Positions 54,496 to 63,659 of a stretch of 64,000 nucleotides of DNA are shown here, in pieces. The position numbers and the translations under genes were made by a program. How positions within the stretch are numbered: position 1 is the first letter of the stretch; each line of letters begins with the position of its first letter. Source of the DNA: Rhizobium leguminosarum (GTDB taxonomy: Bacteria > Pseudomonadota > Alphaproteobacteria > Rhizobiales > Rhizobiaceae); assembly GCF_002953715.1 (NCBI RefSeq), contig NZ_CP025012.1, positions 4,575,001 through 4,639,000 of the forward strand, written 5' to 3'. The notes beneath the pieces were generated by a model, which was not told the DNA's origin, did no database searches, and saw nothing but the letters and a program-made list of their open reading frames with translations.

Positions 54496-54879
54496 GTGGC
54501 GAAAGCGGAACTTGGAACCAAGCGTACCGATCCGGAAACCGGCAAGAAGTTTTATGATCTGAACCGGGATCCGATCGTCTCTCCTTATACCGGCAAGTCC
54601 TACCCTCTGTCCTTCTTCGAAGAAACCTCGGCGATCGCCGAAGTTGCCGAGGAAGACGAGGTCGCGGAAGTCGATACTGAAAACACTGAAGTCGAACTGG
54701 TTTCGCTGGAAGATGCCGATGACGCCGCCAGCGGCGACGACATCCCCGATATCGGCGATGACGATGTCGAAATCGAAGGCGATGACGACGACGATACCTT
54801 CCTCACACCCGACGAAGATGACGATGATGACGACATGAGCGACATCATCGGCGTGACCGGCGACGAAGACGAAGTCTGA
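54496..54879 (+). CDS. TIGR02300 (FYDLN acid) family protein
   Basis: 127 aa from a GTG start at 54496. The conserved N-terminus AKAELGTKRTDPETGKKFYD contains the FYDLN core and a small treble-clef-like PIVSPYTGKSYP region. The rest is extremely acidic, with runs of Asp (positions about 75-120). Alphaproteobacterial family without known function, usually next to aroA as here (divergent). An upstream ATG at 54445 is possible but lacks family support. Confidence 0.9.
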   Translation: MAKAELGTKRTDPETGKKFYDLNRDPIVSPYTGKSYPLSFFEETSAIAEVAEEDEVAEVDTENTEVELVSLEDADDAASGDDIPDIGDDDVEIEGDDDDDTFLTPDEDDDDDDMSDIIGVTGDEDEV

Positions 54880-54889
54880 GACCGCATTT

Positions 54890-54928
54890 CGGCCCGGTGA
54901 GGAAAAAATTCTCCGGGCCGGATTTTTT
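54890..54928 (+). terminator. rho-independent terminator
   Basis: CGGCCCGGTGAG and CTCCGGGCCG form a long stem followed by GATTTTTTAG, directly after the FYDLN acid gene. Confidence 0.85.
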
Positions 54929-55028
54929 AGGCTTGCTATCTCCGAAAACCGGAAGTAATAAGCCGCCACTCCGCAGGGCACGCCTTGAGGAGTATCCCAG
55001 GACCGGCCCTGAGCCGGACCACCTTGAT

Positions 55029-55104
<76 letters not shown>

Positions 55105-55194
55105 CGCTTCGCCCTTACGGGCTTCGCGTGGCACCGCCGCGAGAAACCGTTAGGCCGAAGCAGTGCCCGGCATAGCCCGAAGGGCGACGACGGG

Positions 55195-55446
55195 CAGGAA
55201 TATACCGGGTCTACCGCAGATCTGAAACAGCGGCTTGCGGCTCACAATGCCGGAAAATCCACCCACACTGCCAAATTCGTACCATGGAATTTGCTCTGGT
55301 ATTGTGCCTTTCCCGACAAGCACAAAGCTCTTGAATTCGAAAAATTTCTAAAATCGCATTCTGGCAGGGCTTTTGCCAGCAAGAGATTGGTCGAGCCGAG
55401 CCTGGATCCGGGTCGCCTCGCCAATTGGAAGACCGATTCCGATTAA
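55195..55446 (+). pseudogene. decayed GIY-YIG endonuclease fragment
   Basis: The encoded segment QEYTGSTADLKQRLAAHNAG through HTAKFVPW, ALEFEKFLKS and SGRAFASKRL matches the small GIY-YIG (YhbQ-like) family. The first core motif (YVYILRS-type), with the start codon, is missing. The frame upstream reads into tRNA-associated sequence instead. The second core motif EYTG remains. The copy therefore lacks the first tyrosine strand of the active site. It lies 90 bp downstream of tRNA-Ala, a location common for this family in Alphaproteobacteria. Confidence 0.7.
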
Positions 55447-55582
55447 GTACCGCCTGCTGCCCTGCGAGAACCGAACAGCTAAATCGTGCGGATGTGCTTG
55501 GTGCATTCGCAAAGAAAAGACTCTAGCCGCCCCGACCTCAACTCCGGCAGGCCACTTGCGCAGCCCGCCGGCCGCCTTGCAC

Positions 55583-55819
55583 TCACATCTCGACTATAAC
55601 AGCCGTCAGCCGCTTGACCACCGGCAGCACCAAGAGCAGGACGGGAAAGGCGATCGCCCAGGAGAGCGCCCATGCGGAGGGCCACATGGCAAGGGCAGGT
55701 GCGGTCAGGCCTTGTGCTCTCACGATGCTGATCGCTGAGACGACTGATGTCATCAACAGCGAGAGGATGAGCGGCATGACGATTGTATTGTAACGTTTGG
55801 GGAGTTTGCCTTTGGGCAT
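55583..55819 (-). CDS. DUF2798 small membrane protein
   Basis: 78 aa with two predicted transmembrane helices (about 9-31 and 45-70). The N-terminus KLPKRYNTIVMPLILSLLMT followed by SAISIVRAQGL matches DUF2798. Start at 55819 chosen for GGAG upstream. Role unknown. A perfect dyad lies 67-80 bp upstream. Confidence 0.78.
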   Translation of the reverse strand: MPKGKLPKRYNTIVMPLILSLLMTSVVSAISIVRAQGLTAPALAMWPSAWALSWAIAFPVLLLVLPVVKRLTAVIVEM

Positions 55820-55885
55820 TTTGATCTCCGTAAGGTGCCGATCCGACAATTGCGCAGCGCCGATCGGCGGGTTGCGCGTTGATTG

Positions 55886-55899
55886 ACGTAAACGCTTAC
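55886..55899. promoter_or_regulatory. dyad upstream of the DUF2798 gene
   Basis: CGTAA-ACGC-TTACG, an exact 5-bp inverted repeat directly upstream of the DUF2798 leader. Possible operator for a TetR-size repressor encoded elsewhere. Confidence 0.35.
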
Positions 55900-56056
55900 G
55901 GAGCTTCGATCTGAAGCAACACCATTTCTATGGGCGAAAATGTCTTGCCGTTCAAGACCGCCCCCATCCCTTCCGATCGCCTTTGCCAATTCCTCAATGA
56001 GAGGATGTATGTTCGGTGCTGGAATCTCAGCGATTCGGCTCTAGGACCCTCAGCCA

Positions 56057-56779
56057 ATGACCAGATCAAGACGCCGCCGCATCATCCGGACCCGACGAAC
56101 CTTAACCGGGCTCGCCCTCGTCGGCTCGATCTCGTTTCTTGCCGGCATGACCGATGCCACCGGTCTTCTGCTGACCGGCGATTTCGTCTCCTTCATGACA
56201 GGCAACACGACGCGGGCGGCACTGGCCTTGAGCGATGGCAATGTTTACCACGCGGCAGTCCTTGTCTGTGCCATCATCGTCTTCGTCCTTGGCAATGCGG
56301 CAGGCATCGTCATCTCTCATGTTTCGCAACGCCGCATTTTCGTGGTGCTCGGCTGCGTCGGTCTCGTCCTGGCTTTCGCCTCGATGATGACGGTGCAGAA
56401 CATGCTGTTCGCGCGGTTCTACATGATCGTTTTTTCCATGGGCATGGTGAATGCTGCCGTCGAGCATATCGAAGGCCTGCCGATCGGCCTGACTTATGTC
56501 ACAGGCGCCCTGTCGCGCTTTGGCCGCGGCATCGGCCGCTGGATCATCGGCGATCGTCATGTCGAATGGACGATCCAGATTGTGCCTTGGGGCGGCATGG
56601 TGCTCGGCGCGATCGTCGGCGCCGTCCTGACGCGGCTGACGGGCGCGCATGCACTGTGGCTGGTCTCCCTCTTCGCCATGGTGCTTGCACTTGCCGCCAT
56701 GCTCATCCCGCGGCCGCTTCAGCGCCGCTTCAACCAGAAGATCGCGCCGCATCGGTCGGCCGTTGCGCGGATGAAATAG
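56057..56779 (+). CDS. YoaK/DUF1275 membrane protein
   Basis: 240 aa with six predicted transmembrane segments after a very basic N-terminus (MTRSRRRRIIRTRR). The first helices carry the family pattern SFLAGMTDATGLLLTGDFVSFMTGNTT (partly quoted: GMTDATG and FMTGNTT). Function unknown; proposed as a small-molecule transporter family. Independent gene by spacing. Confidence 0.87.
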   Translation: MTRSRRRRIIRTRRTLTGLALVGSISFLAGMTDATGLLLTGDFVSFMTGNTTRAALALSDGNVYHAAVLVCAIIVFVLGNAAGIVISHVSQRRIFVVLGCVGLVLAFASMMTVQNMLFARFYMIVFSMGMVNAAVEHIEGLPIGLTYVTGALSRFGRGIGRWIIGDRHVEWTIQIVPWGGMVLGAIVGAVLTRLTGAHALWLVSLFAMVLALAAMLIPRPLQRRFNQKIAPHRSAVARMK

Positions 56780-56847
56780 AACCGTCGCATTCCTGTTACC
56801 GTCGAATCGGATAGGAAGCACCGCTGCCAATCCTCGAGGAGTAGGTC

Positions 56848-57636
56848 TTGTTCCTGATTTCGAAGCTTGTCTGGATTTTCGCTCAGCCGCTGTCGCTGGC
56901 ATTCTTCCTCGTCTTCTTGGCCCTCATTGCCGGCTTTCTGCGCTGGCGTACCTTAACTATCCTCGGTGCAACGGGTTCGGCCCTCATCCTCTTCGTCACG
57001 CTCTACACCACGACCGGCAACCTTCTGATGCAAGGTCTCGAGCAGCGCTTCGCAAAGCCCGCCGCCGATCCAGATAGGCTGCAATGCATGATCGTGCTCG
57101 GCGGCGGCTTCGAAAACGAGGTGAACACGGTGCGCCACGGCATAGAATTCAACGGCGGAGCCGACCGCTTCATCGAAGCCTTGCGGCTTGGGCAGAAATT
57201 TCCGCAGTCGCGCATTCTGGTATCGGGCGGCGACGGCTCCATTTCGGGCATCTACGAAGGCGATGCGGCGGCATCCGAGCGCTTCTTCCCGCTCTTCGGC
57301 GTTGGCAGGGATCGCCTGATCGAAGAGAGGCAATCGCGCACGACCTTTGAAAATGCCGTCAACACTAAGGAATTCCTGGCAAGCCAGGGGCTTTCCAATT
57401 GCCTGCTGATCACCTCGGGTTTCCACATGCCGCGGTCCGTCGGCATCTTCCGCAAGCTCGGCATCGATATCGTGCCCTGGCCGACCGATTATCGCACCGA
57501 CGGCCAGGTGAGGCTCGGGCTCGATTTCACTCAGCCGAACCTCAATGCGCAGAACCTGGCGACGGCGATCCGCGAATGGTACGGCCTGGTGGGATATTAT
57601 CTCGCCGGCCGGACGTCGGAGCTTTATCCGCAATAG
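56848..57636 (+). CDS. YdcF/ElyC-like DUF218 envelope protein
   Basis: 262 aa. Two N-terminal transmembrane helices (about 7-55) are followed by the DUF218 domain: MIVLGGGFENE, RILVSGGDGS, the SRTTFENAVNT motif and CLLITSGFHMPRS. DUF218 proteins include ElyC and SanA, linked to peptidoglycan and envelope maintenance. The start codon is TTG at 56848, supported by GAGGAGTAGG just upstream. The TAG stop is formed at the edge of a mosaic repeat. Confidence 0.88.
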   Translation: MFLISKLVWIFAQPLSLAFFLVFLALIAGFLRWRTLTILGATGSALILFVTLYTTTGNLLMQGLEQRFAKPAADPDRLQCMIVLGGGFENEVNTVRHGIEFNGGADRFIEALRLGQKFPQSRILVSGGDGSISGIYEGDAAASERFFPLFGVGRDRLIEERQSRTTFENAVNTKEFLASQGLSNCLLITSGFHMPRSVGIFRKLGIDIVPWPTDYRTDGQVRLGLDFTQPNLNAQNLATAIREWYGLVGYYLAGRTSELYPQ

Positions 57637-57802
57637 AGCAATTCCAGGAAAAGTGCGAAGCGGTTTTTCCGTCCGGAATTGCGTAAGAACAAGAGGTTAG
57701 AGCGCCGCGCGTCCAACAGGACGCGCCAAGGACGCTCTATCACTTTGAATTTGCGCATGACTCGAAAATCGATTCTGATTTCGGGTCATGCGCTGAGAGC
57801 TA
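57634..57802. repeat. compound rhizobial mosaic repeat
   Basis: Three joined modules: AGAGCAATTCCAGG with CCGGAATTGCG; AGAGCGCCGCGCGTCC with GGACGCGCC and GGACGCTCT; and CGCATGACTCGAAA with TTTCGGGTCATGCG. Both outer edges coincide with stop codons of the flanking convergent genes (TAG at 57634, and TAG on the minus strand at 57802). Confidence 0.85.
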
Positions 57803-58273
57803 TTTCTTCGAGATGGTGACGAATTTCGTGCCGCGGACGCGTGCCGTCACGATGCAGGGATCACCTTCAGTGCGGTCGCAGAAGCGCGGATGCATCTTCA
57901 TCGCCAGCACCATGTTGCCGAAGCGCTGGACGAAATCGTAGCCATAGATCTGCGCCGTCGCGATCATGAAATAACCGCCCTCGGCAACCTGCAGATAGAA
58001 ATTATAGGTGCAGCCGTCGTCATTGCATTGCGGCCCCTTCTGCCCGTCACAGGTCAGCTGGCCCTCGTTGACCACGGCGTCGATCAGGCCGTCATTGTTG
58101 ATGTCCTGCCGGATGATGAAGCCGTCGGCAAATTCGGCCGTCTTGCACTGCTCCTGGAAATGTTTCTTCTCGTAGATCTCGGGATCGGAAATCAGCGATT
58201 GCTGGCCGAAGGCGACAGCCGGCATGACAAGCAGCAGGACGATATTCAGAACGGCGAGCACCAGCGTTTTCAC
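57800..58273 (-). CDS. exported protein of unknown function
   Basis: 157 aa from a GTG at 58273 with GAGGAAAG upstream. N-terminal signal peptide (KTLVLAVLNIVLLLVMPAVAFG). The mature part has five or more Cys, including a CDGQKGPQCNDDGC cluster that suggests disulphides, and an EF-hand-like DINNDGLID loop followed by a beta-rich end. I do not recognise a named family. Monocistronic between mosaic repeats. Confidence 0.75.
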   Translation of the reverse strand: MKTLVLAVLNIVLLLVMPAVAFGQQSLISDPEIYEKKHFQEQCKTAEFADGFIIRQDINNDGLIDAVVNEGQLTCDGQKGPQCNDDGCTYNFYLQVAEGGYFMIATAQIYGYDFVQRFGNMVLAMKMHPRFCDRTEGDPCIVTARVRGTKFVTISKK

Positions 58274-58299
58274 GGCTTTCCTCTTTTGGATAAAGGCTC

Positions 58300-58537
58300 T
58301 GTGGCCCAATGCATGTCGCCAAAAGTGTGCAGTGGTTCTAGGACAACGACGTGCATCACGTAAAGACCTTCGCTTTATGGCGCCGCCGCCTTGCGCCGCC
58401 CTTGCCGCCGTGGTTCTTTCCCGAGAACAGGATGATTTTCGGCCTAATTGGCCTAAAATCTGAATCCTGTTCTCAATTCAAGAGTTAGAGCATGATGTTA
58501 TCCGAAAACCGCTCACACTTTTCGGCATCATGCTCGG
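58300..58537. repeat. two adjacent rhizobial mosaic repeats
   Basis: A partial element (GCATGTCGCCAAAAGTGTGCAG, in part, then CGACGTGCATCACG; 58310-58365) resembles the one at 63660. The second, 58423-58537, is near-identical to 22909-23020, with GAACAGGATGATT/AATCCTGTTC and AGCATGATG/CATCATGCT hairpins. Together they fill most of the 289-bp gap. Confidence 0.8.
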
Positions 58538-58562
58538 AACGTCTGCCGGTTCCGGGGTTCGC

Positions 58563-59198
58563 ATGTCCTTGCTCGTCTATCTCGATTATGCCGGCATTGC
58601 GCTGTTTGCCGCGACAGGCGCGCTCGCCGCCTCGCGCAAGCAGCTGGACCTGATCGGTTTTTTGTTTTTCGCCATGGTGACCGGAACCGGCGGCGGCACC
58701 GTGCGCGATATCGTGCTCGGCCGCGTGCCGGTCTTCTGGGTGCTGAACCCCGCCTATATCCTCGTCTGCTGCATCGTGGGCGTCATCGTCTTCTTCACCG
58801 CCCATCTGCTCGAATCGCGCTATCGCCTGCTGATCTGGCTGGATGCGATCGGCCTTGCCGCCTATTGCGTGCTCGGCGCCGCCAAGGGCCTCGCCGCCAC
58901 CGGCTCGCCGACCATCGCGATCGTCACCGGCACGCTGACGGCGACCTTCGGCGGCATCCTGCGCGATCTGATGGCAAACGAGCCTTCGGTATTGTTGAGG
59001 CCGGAAATCTACGTGACGGCAGCCCTCATCGGCGCCGGCGTGTTCACGCTCGCCAATGCGCTCGGAATGCAGCTCTATCTGGCGTCTGCCTGCGGCGTCG
59101 TGGCGGCCTTTACGGTGCGCGGTGGAGCCCTGTGGTTCGGCTGGACCTTCCCGACCTACAGGCACAAGCCTGGCCGGCATCCTGACGATGTCATGTAG
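58563..59198 (+). CDS. UPF0126/TRIC-like membrane protein
   Basis: 211 aa with about seven hydrophobic segments arranged as two related halves. The paired glycine-rich motifs GTGGGTVRDIVLGR and TFGGILRDLMANE are the hallmark of the bacterial TRIC (UPF0126) cation-channel family. Start at 58563 (MSLLVYLDYAG) follows GGGGTTCGC. Role in rhizobia unknown. Confidence 0.9.
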   Translation: MSLLVYLDYAGIALFAATGALAASRKQLDLIGFLFFAMVTGTGGGTVRDIVLGRVPVFWVLNPAYILVCCIVGVIVFFTAHLLESRYRLLIWLDAIGLAAYCVLGAAKGLAATGSPTIAIVTGTLTATFGGILRDLMANEPSVLLRPEIYVTAALIGAGVFTLANALGMQLYLASACGVVAAFTVRGGALWFGWTFPTYRHKPGRHPDDVM

Positions 59199-59211
59199 CG
59201 CTGCGGCGTCG

Positions 59212-59631
59212 TCAGCCCTGCTTCGCCCGCAGGCGGATCACCACGTCGACATGGGCGATCTCCATGCCTTCAGGCGGTTCCGGCAGATTGGCGATCGTCA
59301 GGTTGCTGACGGGAATGTCGAGAACCTCGTTTTCGCCTTCGACGAAGAAATGGTGATGGTCGGAAACATTGGTGTCAAAATAGGTCTTGGCACTCTCGAC
59401 GGCGAGAACCCGGATGAGACCGGCTTCCGTGAACTGGTGAAGCGTGTTGTAAACGGTTGCCAACGACACCGGCACGCCAGCGGCAACCGCCTCCTCATGC
59501 AGTTCCTCGACGGTCAAATGCCGGTCGCCCTTGGCAAACAGGAGGTCGCCAAGCGCGACACGCTGGCGAGTAGGGCGCAGGCCCGCACCGCGCAGCCTTA
59601 CCTCTATTGCGATCGGGAGTGCACCCGTCAT
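59212..59631 (-). CDS. irr: iron response regulator Irr (Fur family)
   Basis: 139 aa. Fur-type winged HTH (RPTRQRVALGDLLF, VSLATVYNTLHQF) and a short dimer domain with the haem-binding HHH at 92-94 (SDHHHFF). It has no cysteine at all, so the N-terminal haem regulatory motif of the Bradyrhizobium protein is absent, as is typical of Rhizobium Irr. Represses haem synthesis and iron-using genes under low iron. ATG at 59631 (GGAGTTGG upstream) preferred over a TTG at 59640. Divergent from fabA, a conserved arrangement. Confidence 0.93.
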   Translation of the reverse strand: MTGALPIAIEVRLRGAGLRPTRQRVALGDLLFAKGDRHLTVEELHEEAVAAGVPVSLATVYNTLHQFTEAGLIRVLAVESAKTYFDTNVSDHHHFFVEGENEVLDIPVSNLTIANLPEPPEGMEIAHVDVVIRLRAKQG

Positions 59632-59931
59632 CAAAACCAACTCCGGTTATTCTGGCATAAAGCAATCATGTTTCTTTAAGGGGTATAACTTTTGCATCGG
59701 AGCCTTTCAATAGTTCAATGGGGACAGGAGCCTGATAAACGCGGCAAAAACGGGCTTTTGACGCAAATAGGTCTGGTCCCGGCCCTAGCCTTCCTGTATG
59801 CGACCACCAAATAATGGCGCAAGCCTGGTCCGGGGAGATGAATGAAGCTGCCTTGCTTGTGCTTCATTTTCTGAAGAACTTGGACTACACGTTCACATCC
59901 ATCGGCTTGATGCGGGGGGAAAAGAAACTTT
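59632..59931. other. 300-bp irr-fabA divergent region
   Basis: No gene, repeat or convincing operator was found. I looked for an Irr box (TTTAGAA-like inverted repeat) and saw none. A GGGGGG-AAAAG stretch serves as the fabA ribosome-binding region. Confidence 0.5.
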
Positions 59932-60447
59932 ATGACGACCAGACAGTCCAGCTTCTCGTATGAAGAACTCATCGCTTGCGCACATGGCGAGCTGTTCGGC
60001 CCCGGCAATGCGCAGCTGCCCCTGCCGCCTATGCTGATGGTTCACCGCATCACGGATATTTCCGAAACAGGCGGCACCTTCGATAAGGGCTACCTCCGGG
60101 CCGAATATGACGTTCGCCCCGACGACTGGTATTTTCCCTGCCATTTCGAAGGCAATCCGATCATGCCGGGCTGCCTCGGTCTCGACGGCATGTGGCAGCT
60201 GACCGGTTTCTTTCTGGGCTGGCTCGGCGAGGCAGGCCGCGGCATGGCGCTTTCAACAGGCGAAGTGAAATTCAAGGGCATGGTCCGGCCACAGACGAAG
60301 CTGATCGAATATGGCATCGACTTCAAGCGTGTCATGCGCGGCCGTCTGGTCCTCGGCACGGCCGACGGCTGGCTAAAGGCGGACGGCGAGACCATATATC
60401 AGGCGGCCGACCTTCGCGTCGGTCTATCGAAAGACAAGACGGCCTGA
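59932..60447 (+). CDS. fabA: 3-hydroxydecanoyl-ACP dehydratase/isomerase
   Basis: 171 aa hot-dog fold. Catalytic His71 and Asp85 lie in CHFEGNPIMPGCLGLDGMWQ. Dehydrates 3-hydroxydecanoyl-ACP and isomerises trans-2 to cis-3-decenoyl-ACP, the branch point of anaerobic unsaturated fatty acid synthesis. Followed by fabB (45 bp) and fabI, forming one operon. Confidence 0.97.
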   Translation: MTTRQSSFSYEELIACAHGELFGPGNAQLPLPPMLMVHRITDISETGGTFDKGYLRAEYDVRPDDWYFPCHFEGNPIMPGCLGLDGMWQLTGFFLGWLGEAGRGMALSTGEVKFKGMVRPQTKLIEYGIDFKRVMRGRLVLGTADGWLKADGETIYQAADLRVGLSKDKTA

Positions 60448-60492
60448 AACCGCATTTCGAGCGGCTGACGAAAACAACAAAGGTTTGATCAG

Positions 60493-61725
60493 ATGAGACG
60501 GGTAGTTGTCACGGGTCTGGGTGTCGTGTCCTCGATCGGAAACGACGCGGCCGAAGTCACCGAATCCTTGCGGCAGGCAAAGTCGGGTATCTCCTTTTCG
60601 AGCGATTTCGCCGAACATGGGTTCAAGTGCCAGGTCTGGGGCAGTCCGAAGCTCGGTTCGGCGGAACTTGCCGAACTGGTCGACCGCCGCGCCATGCGAT
60701 TCCTGTCGCAGGGCGGCGCCTGGAATCATGTGGCCATGAAACAGGCACTTGCCGATTCCGGCCTCGAAGAGAAAGACTACGCTCAGAACGAGCGCACCGG
60801 CATCATCATGGGCTCCGGCGGTCCGTCCACCCGCACCCTGATCGAAGCTGCCGAAATCACCGTGAAGAACAACAGCCCGAAGCGCATCGGCCCCTTCGCC
60901 GTGCCGAAGGCGATGTCCTCGACCGCATCGGCCACGCTCGCCACCTGGTTCAAGATCCACGGCGTCAATTATTCGATCTCGTCGGCTTGCTCGACGTCGG
61001 CGCATTGCATCGGTAACGCCGCCGAGATGATCCAGTGGGGCAAGCAGGACGTGATGTTCGCCGGCGGCCACGAGGATCTCGACTGGACGATGTCCAACCT
61101 CTTCGACGCCATGGGCGCCATGTCCTCCAAGTACAACGACACGCCGGACAGCGCCTCGCGCGCCTATGACGTCAACCGCGACGGTTTCGTCATCGCCGGC
61201 GGCGCCGGCGTGCTGGTGCTCGAGGAGCTGGAGCGCGCCAAGGCCCGCGGTGCTAAGATCTACGCCGAAATCGTCGGCTATGGCGCAACCTCGGACGGCT
61301 ACGACATGGTCGCCCCCTCGGGCGAGGGCGCCATCCGCTGCATGCGCCAGGCGCTCGCCACCGTCAAAGGTGACGTCGACTACGTCAACACCCACGGCAC
61401 CTCGACGCCAGTCGGCGACAGCAAGGAAATCGGCGCCATCCGCGAGGTATTCGGCTCGAAGATTCCGCATATCCAGTCGACCAAATCGCTGACCGGCCAT
61501 TCGCTTGGCGCTGCCGGCGTGCAGGAATCGATCTATTCCCTGCTGATGATGCAGCAGGGCTTCATCGGCGAAAGCGCTCATATCACCGAGCTCGATCCCG
61601 AATTCGAAGGTGTCCCGATCGTCCGCAAGCGTATCGACGACGCCAAGATCGACATTGCCCTCTCCAATTCCTTCGGCTTCGGCGGCACCAACGCCACGCT
61701 CGTCTTCCAGCGCTATAACGGATAA
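60493..61725 (+). CDS. fabB: 3-oxoacyl-ACP synthase I
   Basis: 410 aa, thiolase fold. Active-site Cys166 in SSACSTSAH, and catalytic His residues in NTHGTSTPVGD and KSLTGHSLGAAG (the Lys precedes the last motif). Elongates cis-3-decenoyl-ACP, so it acts directly after FabA. The Cys-His-His set and pairing with fabA favour KAS I over FabF. Confidence 0.97.
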   Translation: MRRVVVTGLGVVSSIGNDAAEVTESLRQAKSGISFSSDFAEHGFKCQVWGSPKLGSAELAELVDRRAMRFLSQGGAWNHVAMKQALADSGLEEKDYAQNERTGIIMGSGGPSTRTLIEAAEITVKNNSPKRIGPFAVPKAMSSTASATLATWFKIHGVNYSISSACSTSAHCIGNAAEMIQWGKQDVMFAGGHEDLDWTMSNLFDAMGAMSSKYNDTPDSASRAYDVNRDGFVIAGGAGVLVLEELERAKARGAKIYAEIVGYGATSDGYDMVAPSGEGAIRCMRQALATVKGDVDYVNTHGTSTPVGDSKEIGAIREVFGSKIPHIQSTKSLTGHSLGAAGVQESIYSLLMMQQGFIGESAHITELDPEFEGVPIVRKRIDDAKIDIALSNSFGFGGTNATLVFQRYNG

Positions 61726-61729
61726 TAAT

Positions 61730-62536
61730 ATGACGGGAATTATGCAGGGTAAGCGCGGGCTCATCATGGGCGTCGCCAACAACCACTCGATCGCCTGGGG
61801 GATTTCAAAAGCTCTCGCCGCACAGGGTGCGGAACTCGCCTTCACCTATCAGGGCGATGCGCTCGGCAAGCGTGTCAAGCCGCTTGCTGCCGAGGTCAGC
61901 TCGGATTTCGTGCTGCCCTGCGACGTCGAGGACACCGCCTCGGTCGATGCCGTGGTCGACGCGATCAAGGAGCGCTGGGGCAAGCTCGATTTTATCGTCC
62001 ATGCCATTGGCTTTTCCGACAAGAATGAGCTCAAGGGTCTCTACGCCGATACGACGCGTGAGAATTTCAGCCGCACAATGGTCATTTCCTGTTTCTCCTT
62101 CACCGAGATCGCCAAGCGCTGCGCTCCGTTGATGGAAGATGGCGGTGCGATGCTGACGCTGACCTATAATGGCTCGACGCGCGTCATCCCGAATTACAAC
62201 GTCATGGGGGTTGCCAAGGCCGCGCTCGAGGCTTCGGTGCGTTATCTCGCCGCCGACTACGGCCCGCGCGGCATCCGCGTCAATGCCATTTCCGCCGGCC
62301 CGATCCGCACGCTTGCCGGCGCCGGCATCTCCGATGCGCGCGCGATCCTCTCCTGGAACCAGCGCAATGCGCCGCTGCGCAAGACCGTAAGCATCGATCA
62401 GGTCGGCAACTCGGCTCTCTACTTGCTCTCCGACCTTTCCTCCGGCGTCACCGGCGAAATCCATTTCGTCGACGCCGGCTTCAACGTCACCTCCATGCCG
62501 ACGCTGGAAACGCTGCGCAAAGCGGACGTCGAATAA
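61730..62536 (+). CDS. fabI: enoyl-ACP reductase (NADH)
   Basis: 268 aa, SDR-like. Cofactor motif GVANNHSIAWGI, and catalytic Tyr146, Tyr156 and Lys163 (TYNGSTRVIPNYNVMGVAKA) at the same numbering as E. coli FabI. Last reduction step of the elongation cycle and the target of triclosan-type inhibitors. Starts 4 bp after the fabB stop; ATG at 61730 or the in-frame ATG four codons later. Confidence 0.95.
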   Translation: MTGIMQGKRGLIMGVANNHSIAWGISKALAAQGAELAFTYQGDALGKRVKPLAAEVSSDFVLPCDVEDTASVDAVVDAIKERWGKLDFIVHAIGFSDKNELKGLYADTTRENFSRTMVISCFSFTEIAKRCAPLMEDGGAMLTLTYNGSTRVIPNYNVMGVAKAALEASVRYLAADYGPRGIRVNAISAGPIRTLAGAGISDARAILSWNQRNAPLRKTVSIDQVGNSALYLLSDLSSGVTGEIHFVDAGFNVTSMPTLETLRKADVE

Positions 62537-62556
62537 ACACTATTCGATCGAAACTC

Positions 62557-62590
62557 AAAGGCCGTGCGCAGATGATGCGCACGGCCTTTT
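62557..62590. terminator. terminator after fabI
   Basis: AAAGGCCGTGCGCA and TGCGCACGGCCTTTT form a 14-bp stem with A- and T-runs on the two sides. Serves fabI (+) and can also serve the convergent methyltransferase gene (-). Confidence 0.92.
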
Positions 62591-62627
62591 CTATCGATAA
62601 GAATAATCGTATCGGGCCGCTTGAGCC

Positions 62628-63644
62628 CTATTTCTTCGCCCAGAGAACCTTGAAGCGGGCGTTGCGGCAGGTTTCGCCGCTTTCCCTGAAATTCGCCGCC
62701 AGAACCGGCTCGTAAGGCAGCCCGCGATTGGCCACGAGCATCAGGCGGCCGCCGCCGCGAAGGGCGGATGCGGCAGTCTTGATCATTGCCTGGCCGAGCG
62801 CCGGCTCGGCTGCGTGCCCCTCATGGAAGGGCGGGTTCATGATGACGAGATCGTATTTGTCCTTGACCGGTTCACCCGCCAGATCGTGCCAGAAGAAGCG
62901 CGCAGGCGCGTTCGGGCAATTCTCCGCCAGATTATCCCTGGCAGCCTCCAGAGCCGCGTGATCGGCCTCGTAGAGGTCGAGGCGCGTCAGTCCACGCGAC
63001 TTCTGGGCCAGCTCGACGGAGAGATAGCCCCATCCGGCGCCAAAATCCGCAACATCGCCGGTGAAATCCTGCGGCAGGCGTGAGGCCAGCAGTTCCGATC
63101 CGGCATCGATCCGGTCATGCGAGAACATGCCGGCGGTTGCATTGAAACGGCCGTCGACACGCACCGGCGCCTTTGCCAGCTTGGAGATGATCTCGTCGGC
63201 ATCCGCCGGCCGGCCGAACCAGAAGGCGACGCCGTGATATTTCGGCATATAGTCGACTGCGAGATTGAAACCTTCCATCCGCTTGCGCAGCGGCTGGATG
63301 CCGTCTTCCTTCGCACCGGCAACGACGATCAGGCCGCCGAGCCGCGTGCGGGCAATCGCCGCAGCGAGATTGGCCTCGTTCTCGCCCTTGTGCTTGGTGC
63401 AGAGCACCAGAGCCGCATCGTAGTCCTCGCCGTCGATCTCCGGCTTCGCTTCGATCCGCTGCGCCAGCAGCTGCCGATAGAGCGGCCGGAAGCTCTGGAC
63501 GGCGCTGAGCGAGGCGGCAAAGCCTTCCGGCAGCGCAAAGCCTGCCTCGGCGCCGAGGAAGAGCACGCGCTCGTCGTCGCCGGGCGCCTCGACTGTGCCG
63601 CTGGCAAAGGGATGGAACAGGGTCTTCAGCGTCTCGCTGCTCAT
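62628..63644 (-). CDS. RsmC-like 16S rRNA guanine-N2 methyltransferase
   Basis: 338 aa. An N-terminal degenerate methyltransferase-like domain (1-165) precedes the catalytic C-terminal domain with the SAM motif VADFGAGWGYLSVEL and the target-base motif VIMNPPFHEG. This tandem layout is that of RsmC (m2G1207) and RlmG (m2G1835 of 23S); which base is modified cannot be told. Start at 63644 (MSSETLKTLF) chosen over an upstream ATG that lies inside a repeat. Confidence 0.88.
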   Translation of the reverse strand: MSSETLKTLFHPFASGTVEAPGDDERVLFLGAEAGFALPEGFAASLSAVQSFRPLYRQLLAQRIEAKPEIDGEDYDAALVLCTKHKGENEANLAAAIARTRLGGLIVVAGAKEDGIQPLRKRMEGFNLAVDYMPKYHGVAFWFGRPADADEIISKLAKAPVRVDGRFNATAGMFSHDRIDAGSELLASRLPQDFTGDVADFGAGWGYLSVELAQKSRGLTRLDLYEADHAALEAARDNLAENCPNAPARFFWHDLAGEPVKDKYDLVIMNPPFHEGHAAEPALGQAMIKTAASALRGGGRLMLVANRGLPYEPVLAANFRESGETCRNARFKVLWAKK

Positions 63645-63659
63645 GGTCTCGTCTCGTCT

